From assembly GCA_041672395.1 (NCBI GenBank), contig JBAYZS010000012.1, forward strand, positions 1 to 53,207: a stretch of 53,207 nucleotides of DNA. The letters run 5' to 3'. Origin of the DNA: UBA5287 sp041672395. Lineage in GTDB: Bacteria > Bacteroidota > Bacteroidia > Bacteroidales > Dysgonomonadaceae. Positions 45,825 through 53,207 of this stretch are shown here, one piece after another. The notes below the pieces were generated by a model. The model made no database searches, was not told where the DNA came from, and saw only the letters and a list, made by a program, of their open reading frames with translations. Positions within the stretch are counted from its first letter, which is position 1. Each line of letters begins with the position of its first letter. Both the position numbers and the translations under genes were made by a program.

Positions 45825-45923
45825 GCTCTCACCCTCCTCTCACTATGGTCTCACTATGGTCTCACAAAACTTCGTCGTAACTCCATCGCGATTCCGATGC
45901 TCCTCTCACCATGCTCTCACTAA
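45825..45923. repeat. Array of 11-bp phased repeats with core (c/g)TCTCAC
   Basis: The core TCTCAC, with a preceding g or c, recurs at 45825, 45836, 45847, 45858, 45902 and 45913. Spacing is exactly 11 bases, with one gap of 44 (four units). The three units in the gap are degenerate; eight of the nine 11-base units keep TC at positions 3-4. Two units (45847-45868) are nearly identical, GGTCTCACTAT and GGTCTCACAAA. The tract is more GC-rich than the surrounding intergenic DNA. It lies between the divergent fumarase and PurF-like genes. It is too short and irregular for a CRISPR, and 11 is not a multiple of 3, so it is not coding. Confidence 0.7.
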
Positions 45924-46058
45924 AATATCAACGGGCTTTCTAACATATAAACATAAACAATCTTCTGAACAAAAAGATTATTCAATAATTAATCACTGAT
46001 CTAATGGAGAATTTCATATTTTTATGGTCAAATAATAGGCAAATTCTCTAATTCAGCG

Positions 46059-46066
46059 TAAATTTG
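46059..46066 (+). promoter_or_regulatory. Bacteroidetes -7 box for the PurF-like gene
   Basis: TAAATTTG matches TAnnTTTG 27 bases before the ATG at 46093. The repeat array ends 135 bases upstream. Confidence 0.5.
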
Positions 46067-46092
46067 TATCTTAATTTCACACAGACTCACAA

Positions 46093-48006
46093 ATGACAGA
46101 TCAGATTAAGCACGAATGCGGGGTCGCAATGATCCGCTTATTGAAACCTCTCGATTATTATTATAAGAAATATGAAACATGGCGATACGGACTGGATAAG
46201 TTATATCTGCTGATGGAAAAACAACATAATCGGGGACAAGAAGGTGCCGGATTGGCAGCTGTAAAACTGGAAGCCGCACAAGGTAAGGAATTCATTTTCA
46301 GGGAAAGAGCATTAGGGTCTAACGCGATCACTAAAATCTTTAGTGAAGTGAATGCAAAAATAAGAGAGTTCTCTAACGAGGAACTAAATGATGTTAATTT
46401 CGTAAAAGAAAATGTGCCTTACGGAGCAGAATTATATTTAGGACATCTAAGATACAGCACTACCGGTAAAAGCGGAGAGCAGTATGTTCATCCATTTTTG
46501 AGGAGAAACAACTGGGCATCACGCAGTTTGGCCATGGCGGGTAACTTCAACATGACAAACGTTGATGAAATGTTTAATCAACTGGTTTCTGAAGGACAGC
46601 ATCCGCGTGACTACGCTGACACCTTTATTATTCTTGAATCTCTGGGACATTATCTGGACAGGGAGGTTCAATATCAATATGATCACATCGACAAAGAAGG
46701 GAAAACCGGAAATGAAATAAGTATGCTGGTTGAGAAAAATCTGGATATTCCTTTTCTATTAAAACGGGCAAGTAAGATTTGGGATGGAGGTTACACCATT
46801 TGTGGTTTAATTGGTTGTGGAGATGCGTTTGTGATGCGTGACCCGTGGGGAATTCGTCCGGCTTTTTATTATCATGATGATGAAATAGTTGTGGTTGCAT
46901 CTGAACGTCCTGTCATACAAACGGCTTTTAACTTGAAAAAGGATGATATCCACGAAATCGGTCCAGGACAGGCATTGATTGTAAAGAAGGACGGTCGATT
47001 CAGCTTGGATCAAATTATCGCTCCTAAAGAAAAAATTACGCCTTGTTCTTTTGAGAGAATCTATTTCTCACGAGGATCGGACTTTGATATTTATAGAGAA
47101 CGAAAGAAACTTGGCGAACAGTTAGTGCCTAAGATAGTGAAGGCTATTGACGATGATATGGAAAACACAATCTTCTCTTTTATTCCAAACACAGCTGAAG
47201 TTGCTTATATGGGTATGATTGAGGGACTGGAAAGCCACTTCAACAAAGAGAAATCGAAGTATATTACTGATAATGCTGGTCAACTTTCGCAACAAGAAAT
47301 TGAGACACTCCTCAAAAAACGGGTGCGCTCTGAAAAGGTGGCTATCAAAGATATAAAACTCCGCACATTTATTGCAGAAGGCAATACCAGAAACGATTTA
47401 GCTGCTCACGTGTATGATGTTACTTATGGTTCGTTACGCCGGGGCATTGATAATTTGGTGATTATTGACGACAGTATTGTTAGGGGAACTACTCTAAAGC
47501 AAAGTATTATCAAAATACTTGATCGACTTGAGCCGAAAAAGATTGTTATCGTTTCTTCTTCTCCACAAATCAGATACCCGGATTGCTATGGCATTGATAT
47601 GTCGAAAATGAGCGAATTTATCGCTTTTAGAGCGGCAATTGAATTACTGAAAGACAGGGACATGGAATATGTGATTGAAGATGTGTACAATAAATCGGTG
47701 GCACAAAGAAAAAAGAAAAAAGAAGAGATTGTCAATTATGTGAAAGAGATTTATGCTCCTTTTACTGATGAAGAGATATCTGACAAGATGGTTGAAATGC
47801 TGACTGACGAAAGTATTCATGCTAAAGTGAAGATTGTTTTCCAGACTATTGAGGATTTACATGTTGCTTGCCCAAATAATGCAGGCGACTGGTATTTCTC
47901 GGGCGACTATCCCACTCCCGGTGGTAACCGCATGGTTAACAATGCTTTTATCAAATATATTCAGGGAAATGAAAGTCAATCTTATCAATTAAAACTTAAT
48001 TTTTAA
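46093..48006 (+). CDS. Long amidophosphoribosyltransferase-like protein (PurF family)
   Basis: PurF transfers glutamine ammonia to PRPP, the first step of purine synthesis. This 637-residue protein has an N-terminal Ntn glutaminase domain: HECGVAM with Cys 9, which would be exposed by removing eight residues, then QHNRGQEGAGLA and LGHLRYSTTG. The phosphoribosyltransferase domain has the PRPP motif VIIDDSIVRGTT and IVSSSPQIRYPDCYGIDM. It is roughly 150 residues longer than canonical PurF (about 470-500), from internal insertions and a C-terminal tail. The loop usually reading PVPDSG is FIPNTAE here. Similar long forms occur in Bacteroidetes. Neighbouring purC supports a purine role. It overlaps phoH by one base. 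Confidence 0.85.
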   Translation: MTDQIKHECGVAMIRLLKPLDYYYKKYETWRYGLDKLYLLMEKQHNRGQEGAGLAAVKLEAAQGKEFIFRERALGSNAITKIFSEVNAKIREFSNEELNDVNFVKENVPYGAELYLGHLRYSTTGKSGEQYVHPFLRRNNWASRSLAMAGNFNMTNVDEMFNQLVSEGQHPRDYADTFIILESLGHYLDREVQYQYDHIDKEGKTGNEISMLVEKNLDIPFLLKRASKIWDGGYTICGLIGCGDAFVMRDPWGIRPAFYYHDDEIVVVASERPVIQTAFNLKKDDIHEIGPGQALIVKKDGRFSLDQIIAPKEKITPCSFERIYFSRGSDFDIYRERKKLGEQLVPKIVKAIDDDMENTIFSFIPNTAEVAYMGMIEGLESHFNKEKSKYITDNAGQLSQQEIETLLKKRVRSEKVAIKDIKLRTFIAEGNTRNDLAAHVYDVTYGSLRRGIDNLVIIDDSIVRGTTLKQSIIKILDRLEPKKIVIVSSSPQIRYPDCYGIDMSKMSEFIAFRAAIELLKDRDMEYVIEDVYNKSVAQRKKKKEEIVNYVKEIYAPFTDEEISDKMVEMLTDESIHAKVKIVFQTIEDLHVACPNNAGDWYFSGDYPTPGGNRMVNNAFIKYIQGNESQSYQLKLNF

Positions 48007-48980
48007 TGATTGAACGCATAATAATTCTTGAGGGTATTGATCCGGTAATATTCTTTGGCATCAACAACAATAACATTCAGTTGTTAAAGACTTTGTTCCC
48101 AAAATTACGCATTGTTGCTCGTGGAAATGTCATAAAAGTGGTTGGAGAAGAGGATGAGTTGAAGTCTTTTGAGGAAAATGTTCGTGAGCTGGAGAAGTTC
48201 AGCATCGAAATGAATGTGCTGAAAGAGGAGGATATTCTGGATATTGTTAAAGGAAAAGCACCTCATATATCGAATCAGGATAATCTGATTATTCATGGCA
48301 TGAACGGACGACCGATTGTTGCTCGTACAGCTAATCAGATGAAGCTGGTGGAGGCGTTTGATAAAAATGATTTGGTTTTTGCAATTGGACCTGCCGGTTC
48401 AGGGAAGACTTACACAGCTATCGCACTGGCTGTTAGGGCTCTAAAATCAAAGCAGGTTAAAAAGATTATCTTGAGTCGCCCGGCGGTTGAAGCTGGTGAG
48501 AAACTTGGGTTCTTGCCCGGTGATATGAAGGAAAAGATCGATCCTTATTTGCAACCGCTTTATGATGCATTGGAAGATATGCTCCCACCGCTAAAACTAA
48601 AGGACTATATGGATAATAATATTATTCAGATTGCTCCACTTGCATTTATGAGAGGGCGGACTTTGAACGATGCGGTTATTATTCTAGACGAAGCTCAGAA
48701 TACAACCCGTCCGCAAATCAAAATGTTCCTTACTCGGTTGGGCATTAATGGCAAGATGATTGTTACGGGCGATATCACGCAAATCGATTTACCTCATTCA
48801 CAGCAATCGGGCTTAATTCATGCCATGAATGTTTTGCGGAATATTAAAGGTATCGGGAAAGTTGAGTTCAACAAAAAGGATATTGTACGCCACAAACTGG
48901 TTCAACATATTGTGGATGCTTACGAGAAAAGTGAAGAGAAAGAGCTACACTTCAAAGAAGAAAGAAAAGAACAGGTATAA
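48006..48980 (+). CDS. phoH: PhoH-family ATPase
   Basis: This cytoplasmic P-loop ATPase of 324 residues has an N-terminal KH-like segment (RIVARGNVIKVVGEEDE in part), Walker A GPAGSGKTYTAIA (about residue 128), the SRPAVEAGEKLGFLPGD block, Walker B VIILDEAQNTT, and the sensor TGDITQIDLP. PhoH proteins are linked to RNA metabolism; a specific function is not established. The start codon shares one base with the stop of the PurF-like gene, and purC follows after 12 nt, so the three form an operon. Confidence 0.93.
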   Translation: MIERIIILEGIDPVIFFGINNNNIQLLKTLFPKLRIVARGNVIKVVGEEDELKSFEENVRELEKFSIEMNVLKEEDILDIVKGKAPHISNQDNLIIHGMNGRPIVARTANQMKLVEAFDKNDLVFAIGPAGSGKTYTAIALAVRALKSKQVKKIILSRPAVEAGEKLGFLPGDMKEKIDPYLQPLYDALEDMLPPLKLKDYMDNNIIQIAPLAFMRGRTLNDAVIILDEAQNTTRPQIKMFLTRLGINGKMIVTGDITQIDLPHSQQSGLIHAMNVLRNIKGIGKVEFNKKDIVRHKLVQHIVDAYEKSEEKELHFKEERKEQV

Positions 48981-48992
48981 ATATTATAAATT

Positions 48993-49940
48993 ATGAACAA
49001 TTCATTAGTAAAAACTAATTATCAATTTCCGGGTCAGACCAATGTTTATCACGGAAAAGTACGCGATGTTTATAGCATTGGCGATGAAACACTGGTGATG
49101 ATTGCTACAGATCGTATCTCTGCTTTTGATGTGGTTTTACCTGAGGGTATTCCTTACAAAGGACAAGTGTTAAATCAAATCGCTTCGAAATTTTTGGATG
49201 CTACTGCTGATATCGTTCCTAATTGGAAAACTGCTTCTCCTGATCCTATGGTTACTGTGGGAAAGAAATGTGATCCTTTTAAAGTGGAAATGGTTATTCG
49301 CGGTTATATCACCGGAAGCGCATGGCGTGAATATAAAAATGGAGCTCGCACTTTGTGTGGATTGCCTTTGCCTGAAGGGATGAGAGAGAACCAGAAATTT
49401 GTTTCTCCTATGATCACACCTACTACTAAAGCGGATGAAGGTCATGATGAAAACATATCAAAAGAGGAAATAATTGCTCAGCATCTGGTTAGTAAAGAAG
49501 ATTATGAACAGTTGGAAAAATATACGTATGCTCTTTTTCAACGTGGAACAGAAATGGCTGCTGAAAAGGGATTGATCCTTGTAGATACTAAATATGAGTT
49601 CGGCAAAATAGATGGAAAGATTTACTTGATAGATGAAATTCATACTCCTGATTCTTCTCGCTATTTTTATCGTGAAGGGTATCAGGAACTTTTCGATAAG
49701 GGGGAAGAGCAGAAACAACTTTCTAAAGAATTTGTTAGAAAATGGCTGATGGAAAACGGCTTCCAAGGAAAAGCAGGTCAACAAGTTCCGGTTATGACAG
49801 AGGAATATTGCAACAGCGTATCTGAAAGATACATCGAATTGTTTGAAACTATTACGGGTGAGAAGTTTGTAAAGGCCAATGCACAGGACTTGGAAGCGCG
49901 CATTGAAAAGAACGTAAACAGTTATCTTACTGGTAAATAA
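48993..49940 (+). CDS. purC: Phosphoribosylaminoimidazole-succinocarboxamide synthase
   Basis: SAICAR synthase joins aspartate to CAIR with ATP in purine synthesis. It has 315 residues, in the longer range of PurC. Family blocks are seen: HGKVRDVYSIGDETLVMIATD in pieces, DRISAFDVVLPEGIPYKG, VIRGYITGSAWREY, LVDTKYEFG and EIHTPDSSRYF. It lies between phoH and ubiE on the + strand, 12 nt after phoH. With the PurF-like gene upstream the operon has a purine theme, though phoH and the downstream genes belong to other pathways. Confidence 0.96.
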   Translation: MNNSLVKTNYQFPGQTNVYHGKVRDVYSIGDETLVMIATDRISAFDVVLPEGIPYKGQVLNQIASKFLDATADIVPNWKTASPDPMVTVGKKCDPFKVEMVIRGYITGSAWREYKNGARTLCGLPLPEGMRENQKFVSPMITPTTKADEGHDENISKEEIIAQHLVSKEDYEQLEKYTYALFQRGTEMAAEKGLILVDTKYEFGKIDGKIYLIDEIHTPDSSRYFYREGYQELFDKGEEQKQLSKEFVRKWLMENGFQGKAGQQVPVMTEEYCNSVSERYIELFETITGEKFVKANAQDLEARIEKNVNSYLTGK

Positions 49941-49963
49941 TTCATCTTACTAACTAACAAATT

Positions 49964-50701
49964 ATGAATTATAAAGTAGAAGATCTACATCCTTACAATT
50001 CAGACCAATCAAAGACTAAACAGATTGAGGTGATGTTTGATGAGATTGCTCCTATTTATGATAAAATGAACGGTATTCTTTCTCTTGGAATTGACAACTA
50101 TTGGAGAAGAGAGGCAATCAATGTATTAAAACTTTACCCACATCAACATATTCTTGACGTTGCATCTGGTACTGGCGATTTTGCTATTTTGGCGGAGAAA
50201 TCTCTTCATCCTGAGAAAGTTACAGGTATCGATATTTCCGATGGCATGATGGAAATCGGCAAAAGAAAAGCGCTGAAAGCTGGTTTGCAAAATAAGATAT
50301 CTTTTCAACATGAAGATTGCGCGGATTTGTCTTTTGATGATAATTCTTTTGATGCTGTAACAGTGGCTTTTGGTGTACGCAACTTCGAAGATATCGACAA
50401 GAGTTTCGCTGAAGTTATTCGTGTGCTGAAACCGGGGGGTGTATTTCTGTTTTTAGAACTCTCTACTCCCGAAAAGGCTCCTATCAAACAATTATATAGT
50501 TGGTATTCTGAAAATGTAATGCCGGTTATGTCTAACTTATTTGCAACGGAACAATCAGCATATGATTATCTACCAAAATCAGTGCAAGCGTTTCCTCAAG
50601 GTCGACAAATGATGATGATTCTAAAGGAAAACGGTTTCAGAAATATTCGTCTTCGACGTTTAACACTTGGAATCTGTACATTATATATTGCTGAAAAATA
50701 G
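49964..50701 (+). CDS. ubiE: Demethylmenaquinone methyltransferase
   Basis: This SAM-dependent C-methyltransferase performs the last step of menaquinone synthesis (also called menG). It has 245 residues. The SAM-binding motif is ILDVASGTGDFAI (about residue 62); GIDISDGMMEIGKRK, VTVAFGVRNFEDI and EVIRVLKPGGVFLFLELS are all typical of UbiE/MenG. The N-terminal IAPIYDKMNGILSLGID is characteristic too. It comes 23 nt after purC and 3 nt before aroE. An anaerobic Bacteroidetes would use menaquinone, so the menaquinone role is the likely one. Confidence 0.95.
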   Translation: MNYKVEDLHPYNSDQSKTKQIEVMFDEIAPIYDKMNGILSLGIDNYWRREAINVLKLYPHQHILDVASGTGDFAILAEKSLHPEKVTGIDISDGMMEIGKRKALKAGLQNKISFQHEDCADLSFDDNSFDAVTVAFGVRNFEDIDKSFAEVIRVLKPGGVFLFLELSTPEKAPIKQLYSWYSENVMPVMSNLFATEQSAYDYLPKSVQAFPQGRQMMMILKENGFRNIRLRRLTLGICTLYIAEK

Positions 50702-50704
50702 AGA

Positions 50705-51457
50705 ATGGATACATATGGACTAATTGGATTCCCTTTAACACACTCTTTCTCAGCTAAATACTTTGCTGAAAAATTTAATCGTGAGGGCATCAATGCTGAG
50801 TATTTGAATTTCGAGATTGAAGATATTCTCGAAATTCGACATGTGATATTGTTCAATCAGCACTTAAAAGGACTAAACGTGACAATCCCTCATAAGGAAA
50901 AAGTTATCCCTTTTCTAAACAATATTTCGGATGAGGCAAAAGCTATCGGTGCAGTAAATGTGATAAAAGTAGATCGCAAACCTAACGATATGTATTTTTA
51001 TAACCTAACAGGTTATAATACAGATTATGTGGGTTTTAAAGAATCTATCTGTCCGCTTATTAATTTCCAACAACAAAAGAAAGCGCTCATTTTAGGTACG
51101 GGTGGCGCATCTAAAGCAGTGAAACAGGCTCTTACAGATTTAGATATAGAGTCTTTGTTTGTTTCCAGAACTCCCCGTGATGGGGTTATGACTTATAAAG
51201 ATTTGACTAAAGAGGTTATAAACCAGTATTTGATTATCGTAAACACCTCACCGGTAGGCACTTTCCCTAAAACAGATACATACCCGGATATTCCATATTT
51301 ACATCTAACTCCAAATCATTTATTATTTGATTTAGTGTATAATCCTGTAGAAACACTCTTTTTGAAAAAGGGCAAAGAAAGAGGTGCAACAGTTAAAAAT
51401 GGAGAAGAAATGCTTCATTTGCAAGCGGAAGCAGCCTGGAAGATTTGGAATACTTAA
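50705..51457 (+). CDS. aroE: Shikimate dehydrogenase
   Basis: It reduces 3-dehydroshikimate to shikimate with NADPH in aromatic amino acid synthesis. The 250-residue enzyme begins with YGLIGFPLTHSFS (shikimate binding), then NVTIPHKEKVIPFL with the catalytic Lys, AIGAVNVI, NTDYVGF with the Asp partner, the nucleotide loop LGTGGASKAVKQAL, and NTSPVGTFP. It is a little shorter than E. coli AroE (272). Only 3 nt separate it from ubiE, and the M24 peptidase gene starts 10 nt after its stop. Confidence 0.95.
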   Translation: MDTYGLIGFPLTHSFSAKYFAEKFNREGINAEYLNFEIEDILEIRHVILFNQHLKGLNVTIPHKEKVIPFLNNISDEAKAIGAVNVIKVDRKPNDMYFYNLTGYNTDYVGFKESICPLINFQQQKKALILGTGGASKAVKQALTDLDIESLFVSRTPRDGVMTYKDLTKEVINQYLIIVNTSPVGTFPKTDTYPDIPYLHLTPNHLLFDLVYNPVETLFLKKGKERGATVKNGEEMLHLQAEAAWKIWNT

Positions 51458-51467
51458 TAGAAACAAT

Positions 51468-52628
51468 ATGAAACTTGAGTTACAAAGGAGAATTAATAAG
51501 GTTAAGGAAGCAATTGTATCAGCAGATGCAGATGCATGTTTAATAACAACATCGGTTAATCAATTTTACTTATGTGGTTTTATTTTCGATGGCTATTTAT
51601 TAATTCTTCCGGATAAAGAACCTATACTTTTTGTCAAAAAACCAAATAATTTAACCGGGGAAAGAATAGAAAACATTCGCAAACCGGAACAGATTTCTGA
51701 CTTCTTCGATAAATATAAACTAACTAAACTAAATCGAATACTAGTTGAGATAGATGTAATTCCATATTCTTCGACAATCAGATTGCAAGAGGCTTTGGAA
51801 AATCCAGAATTAGTCAATGTTTCACAAATTATGCGCTCAATCAGAAGTATCAAATCGGAATTTGAACTTCAGCAAATCCGTGAAAATGCAGAAATCCACT
51901 CAAAAGTTTATAAACAAATTCCATATATCTACCATAAAGGAATGACGGATATCACATTCCAAATAGAGTTGGAGCGTTTGATGAGATTGAATGGGTCACT
52001 TGGAATTTTTCGATCATTTGGTGAAAAAATGGACATTTATATGGGCAGCATTCTATCCGGAGATAATGCACAAACCGCTTCACCATTTGATTACGCATTA
52101 GGTGGTAAAGGTTTAAATCCTATTCTCCCACTTGGAGCTAATGGTTCTACACTAAAAGAAGGCACTACTTTGATGGTAGATATGGCAGGAAATTATCGCC
52201 CATGGATGGATGATATGACTCGTACTTTTGCAGTTGGTAATTCTGTTCCTGATATCGCTTATAAAGCACATCAGATCTCAATTGACATTCACAATCAAGT
52301 TATTGAATCAACAAAAGCAGGAACTGCATGTGCGGATCTGTACAACCTGACAATAGATATTGTTAAAAGCAATGATCTTGAACCTTATTTCATGGGAACA
52401 ACTCAGCAAGCTAAATTTATTGGCCATGGCGTTGGGTTAGAGATTAATGAACCACCGGTACTTTCCTCAAGATCTAATGATATTTTACAAGAATATATGG
52501 TAATCGCTGTGGAACCTAAGTTTGTTTTACCTTCTATCGGTTCTGTTGGAATTGAAAACACATATATTATTACGAATCATGGAATTGAAAAAGTAACTCT
52601 TTGTGAGGAATCAATGTTAACGTTATGA
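51468..52628 (+). CDS. M24-family metallopeptidase (Xaa-Pro aminopeptidase-like)
   Basis: This protein of 386 residues has a creatinase-type N-terminal domain (residues 1 to about 135) and a pita-bread peptidase domain. The five metal ligands are all present: two Asp in MVDMAGNYRPWMDDMTRTF, His in KFIGHGVGLEI, Glu in IAVEPKF and Glu in VGIENTYII. The start is the ATG at 51468 (MKLELQRRINKV); an ORF from 51384 would run 74 bases into aroE with unrelated residues. It probably removes N-terminal residues before proline, but M24B members differ in substrate, so only the class is sure. No terminator is obvious after it. Confidence 0.88.
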   Translation: MKLELQRRINKVKEAIVSADADACLITTSVNQFYLCGFIFDGYLLILPDKEPILFVKKPNNLTGERIENIRKPEQISDFFDKYKLTKLNRILVEIDVIPYSSTIRLQEALENPELVNVSQIMRSIRSIKSEFELQQIRENAEIHSKVYKQIPYIYHKGMTDITFQIELERLMRLNGSLGIFRSFGEKMDIYMGSILSGDNAQTASPFDYALGGKGLNPILPLGANGSTLKEGTTLMVDMAGNYRPWMDDMTRTFAVGNSVPDIAYKAHQISIDIHNQVIESTKAGTACADLYNLTIDIVKSNDLEPYFMGTTQQAKFIGHGVGLEINEPPVLSSRSNDILQEYMVIAVEPKFVLPSIGSVGIENTYIITNHGIEKVTLCEESMLTL

Positions 52629-53127
52629 AATCACCCTTTAAAGAATAATTTTATATTCGCAAAAAGGATAGATTAATCAATAATAACTTACTAATTATTT
52701 AACATCACCTTATAATGAATACAATTGTTTGATCAGTCCAGTTTAGCCATCTAATTCATGGTTCATTGATGTTAACAAAGTGACCTATGAATTTATTATC
52801 TTTACTTATTGTTTTCTATATTTAATTTTTAATGTTCGAATGAAAATTAAATGTTTTAATAGAAAAATAGATCATCTACATTTCTTATTATCCAATTGTT
52901 GAAAATATGCTGTTATTATTGTAAATTGCTAATTGGACTTATAGTGGCTTTATATTTTATTCCTTATCTGATTGACATTCAACACTGAAGAAGTAATTAA
53001 CAATTAACTTACTTTCTAACAGTTTCCATTTTATACTATATTTTTTTATTGCATGATATAATGAGTATTTAACAAATTAATTCAATTTACAATATTCATT
53101 AAAGTAAGTGGTAATGAATTTGTACAT
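52629..53127. other. Gene-free AT-rich region next to the rRNA operon end
   Basis: About 500 bases with stops in all frames, no tRNA-like cloverleaf and no strong hairpin that I can see. It separates the + strand operon from the minus-strand rRNA operon that converges on it. Confidence 0.6.
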
Positions 53128-53164
53128 AAAAAAGAAGCCCTCAGTTTATAAAACTGAAGGCTTC
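53128..53164 (-). terminator. rRNA operon terminator
   Basis: On the minus strand a 14-bp stem (arms 53151-53164 and 53134-53147, one G-U pair) with a 3-nt loop runs into six T (53128-53133), just downstream of the 5S gene. Confidence 0.9.
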
Positions 53165-53170
53165 GATAAG

Positions 53171-53207
53171 AGGGCGGTTACCTACTCTCCCACATTGTTG
53201 TGCAGTA
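53171..53207 (-). rRNA. rrf: 5S ribosomal RNA, 3' end (partial)
   Basis: Read on the minus strand the last 37 bases are the 3' end of 5S rRNA: GTGGGAGAGTAGGT, the conserved loop D/E-helix region, followed by ACCGCCCTC pairing partner of the 5' end. The gene continues beyond the window. Its position next to a terminator means 16S and 23S should lie further to the right. Confidence 0.88.

Larger units (their letters stand above)
45737..46092. other. Gene-free divergent intergenic region
   Basis: About 356 bases between the fumarase promoter and the PurF-like start. It holds the 11-bp repeat array (45825-45923) and a promoter box at 46059-46066. Apart from these I see no gene, RNA or clear hairpin. 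Confidence 0.6.

Noticed and set aside
45825..45923. CRISPR array
   Set aside because: Repeat units are 11 bases with no unique spacers, there are no cas genes nearby, and no 25-40 base direct repeats.
52629..53127. Possible tRNA or small gene between the M24 peptidase and the 5S gene
   Set aside because: No cloverleaf, no CCA-type end and no open frame of useful length was seen.

Overview
The window is chromosomal DNA from an AT-rich member of the Bacteroidetes, most likely the order Bacteroidales. The evidence is a SusC/SusD outer-membrane pair, a serine palmitoyltransferase (sphingolipid synthesis), a long lysyl-tRNA synthetase with a C-terminal extension, and Bacteroidetes-type TAnnTTTG -7 promoter boxes in front of at least thirteen genes. 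Family or genus cannot be fixed from the sequence alone.

Layout: (1) 1-4541, the tail of a TerC-like membrane protein, then lysS, gpsA and pgi on the + strand, closed by a terminator. (2) 4675-11063, a + strand run of a HAD phosphatase, a transglutaminase-like lipoprotein, glutamine-dependent NAD synthetase, a sugar-kinase (AmgK-like) protein fused to the C-terminal domain of RapZ, and a MurU-like nucleotidyltransferase. (3) 11396-26024, a sialic acid utilisation locus: N-acylglucosamine 2-epimerase, SusC/SusD-type importer, an SGNH esterase, a GH20 hexosaminidase, a two-module sialate O-acetylesterase, a kelch mutarotase, an MFS transporter and N-acetylneuraminate lyase. It contains three esterase modules but no sialidase. 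(4) 26109-35556, a mostly minus-strand housekeeping block: dnaJ-grpE, an HDIG protein, oxyR, a YggS-type PLP protein, a small gene that appears frameshifted, a + strand DUF554 membrane protein, and guaB followed by an NlpC/P60 peptidase and a Tat-exported dipeptide epimerase. (5) 35775-38421, peroxiredoxin, serine palmitoyltransferase and ferritin. (6) 38498-45688, minus-strand rRNA methyltransferase, secreted PHP-domain protein, secreted GH2 beta-galactosidase-like enzyme and class I fumarase. (7) 46093-52628, a + strand run of a long divergent PurF-like protein, phoH, purC, ubiE/menG, aroE and an M24 peptidase. (8) A gene-free 500-base stretch, then the terminator and 3' end of a 5S rRNA gene on the minus strand, the tail of an rRNA operon.

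How the genes fit together: the sialic acid locus imports sialylated or O-acetylated sugar, removes acetyl groups, trims hexosamines, and converts Neu5Ac to ManNAc plus pyruvate and ManNAc to GlcNAc. The kinase and nucleotidyltransferase pair just upstream resembles the AmgK/MurU route for recycling MurNAc (and GlcNAc), and the NlpC/P60 plus dipeptide epimerase pair resembles murein-peptide recycling, so amino-sugar and cell-wall salvage is a recurrent theme. OxyR, peroxiredoxin and ferritin lie within 10 kb and form a plausible peroxide/iron stress group. The most noteworthy observations are an 11-bp-phased repeat tract upstream of the PurF-like gene, the kinase-RapZ fusion, a probable single-base frameshift, and a strong hairpin that divides the sialic acid locus.
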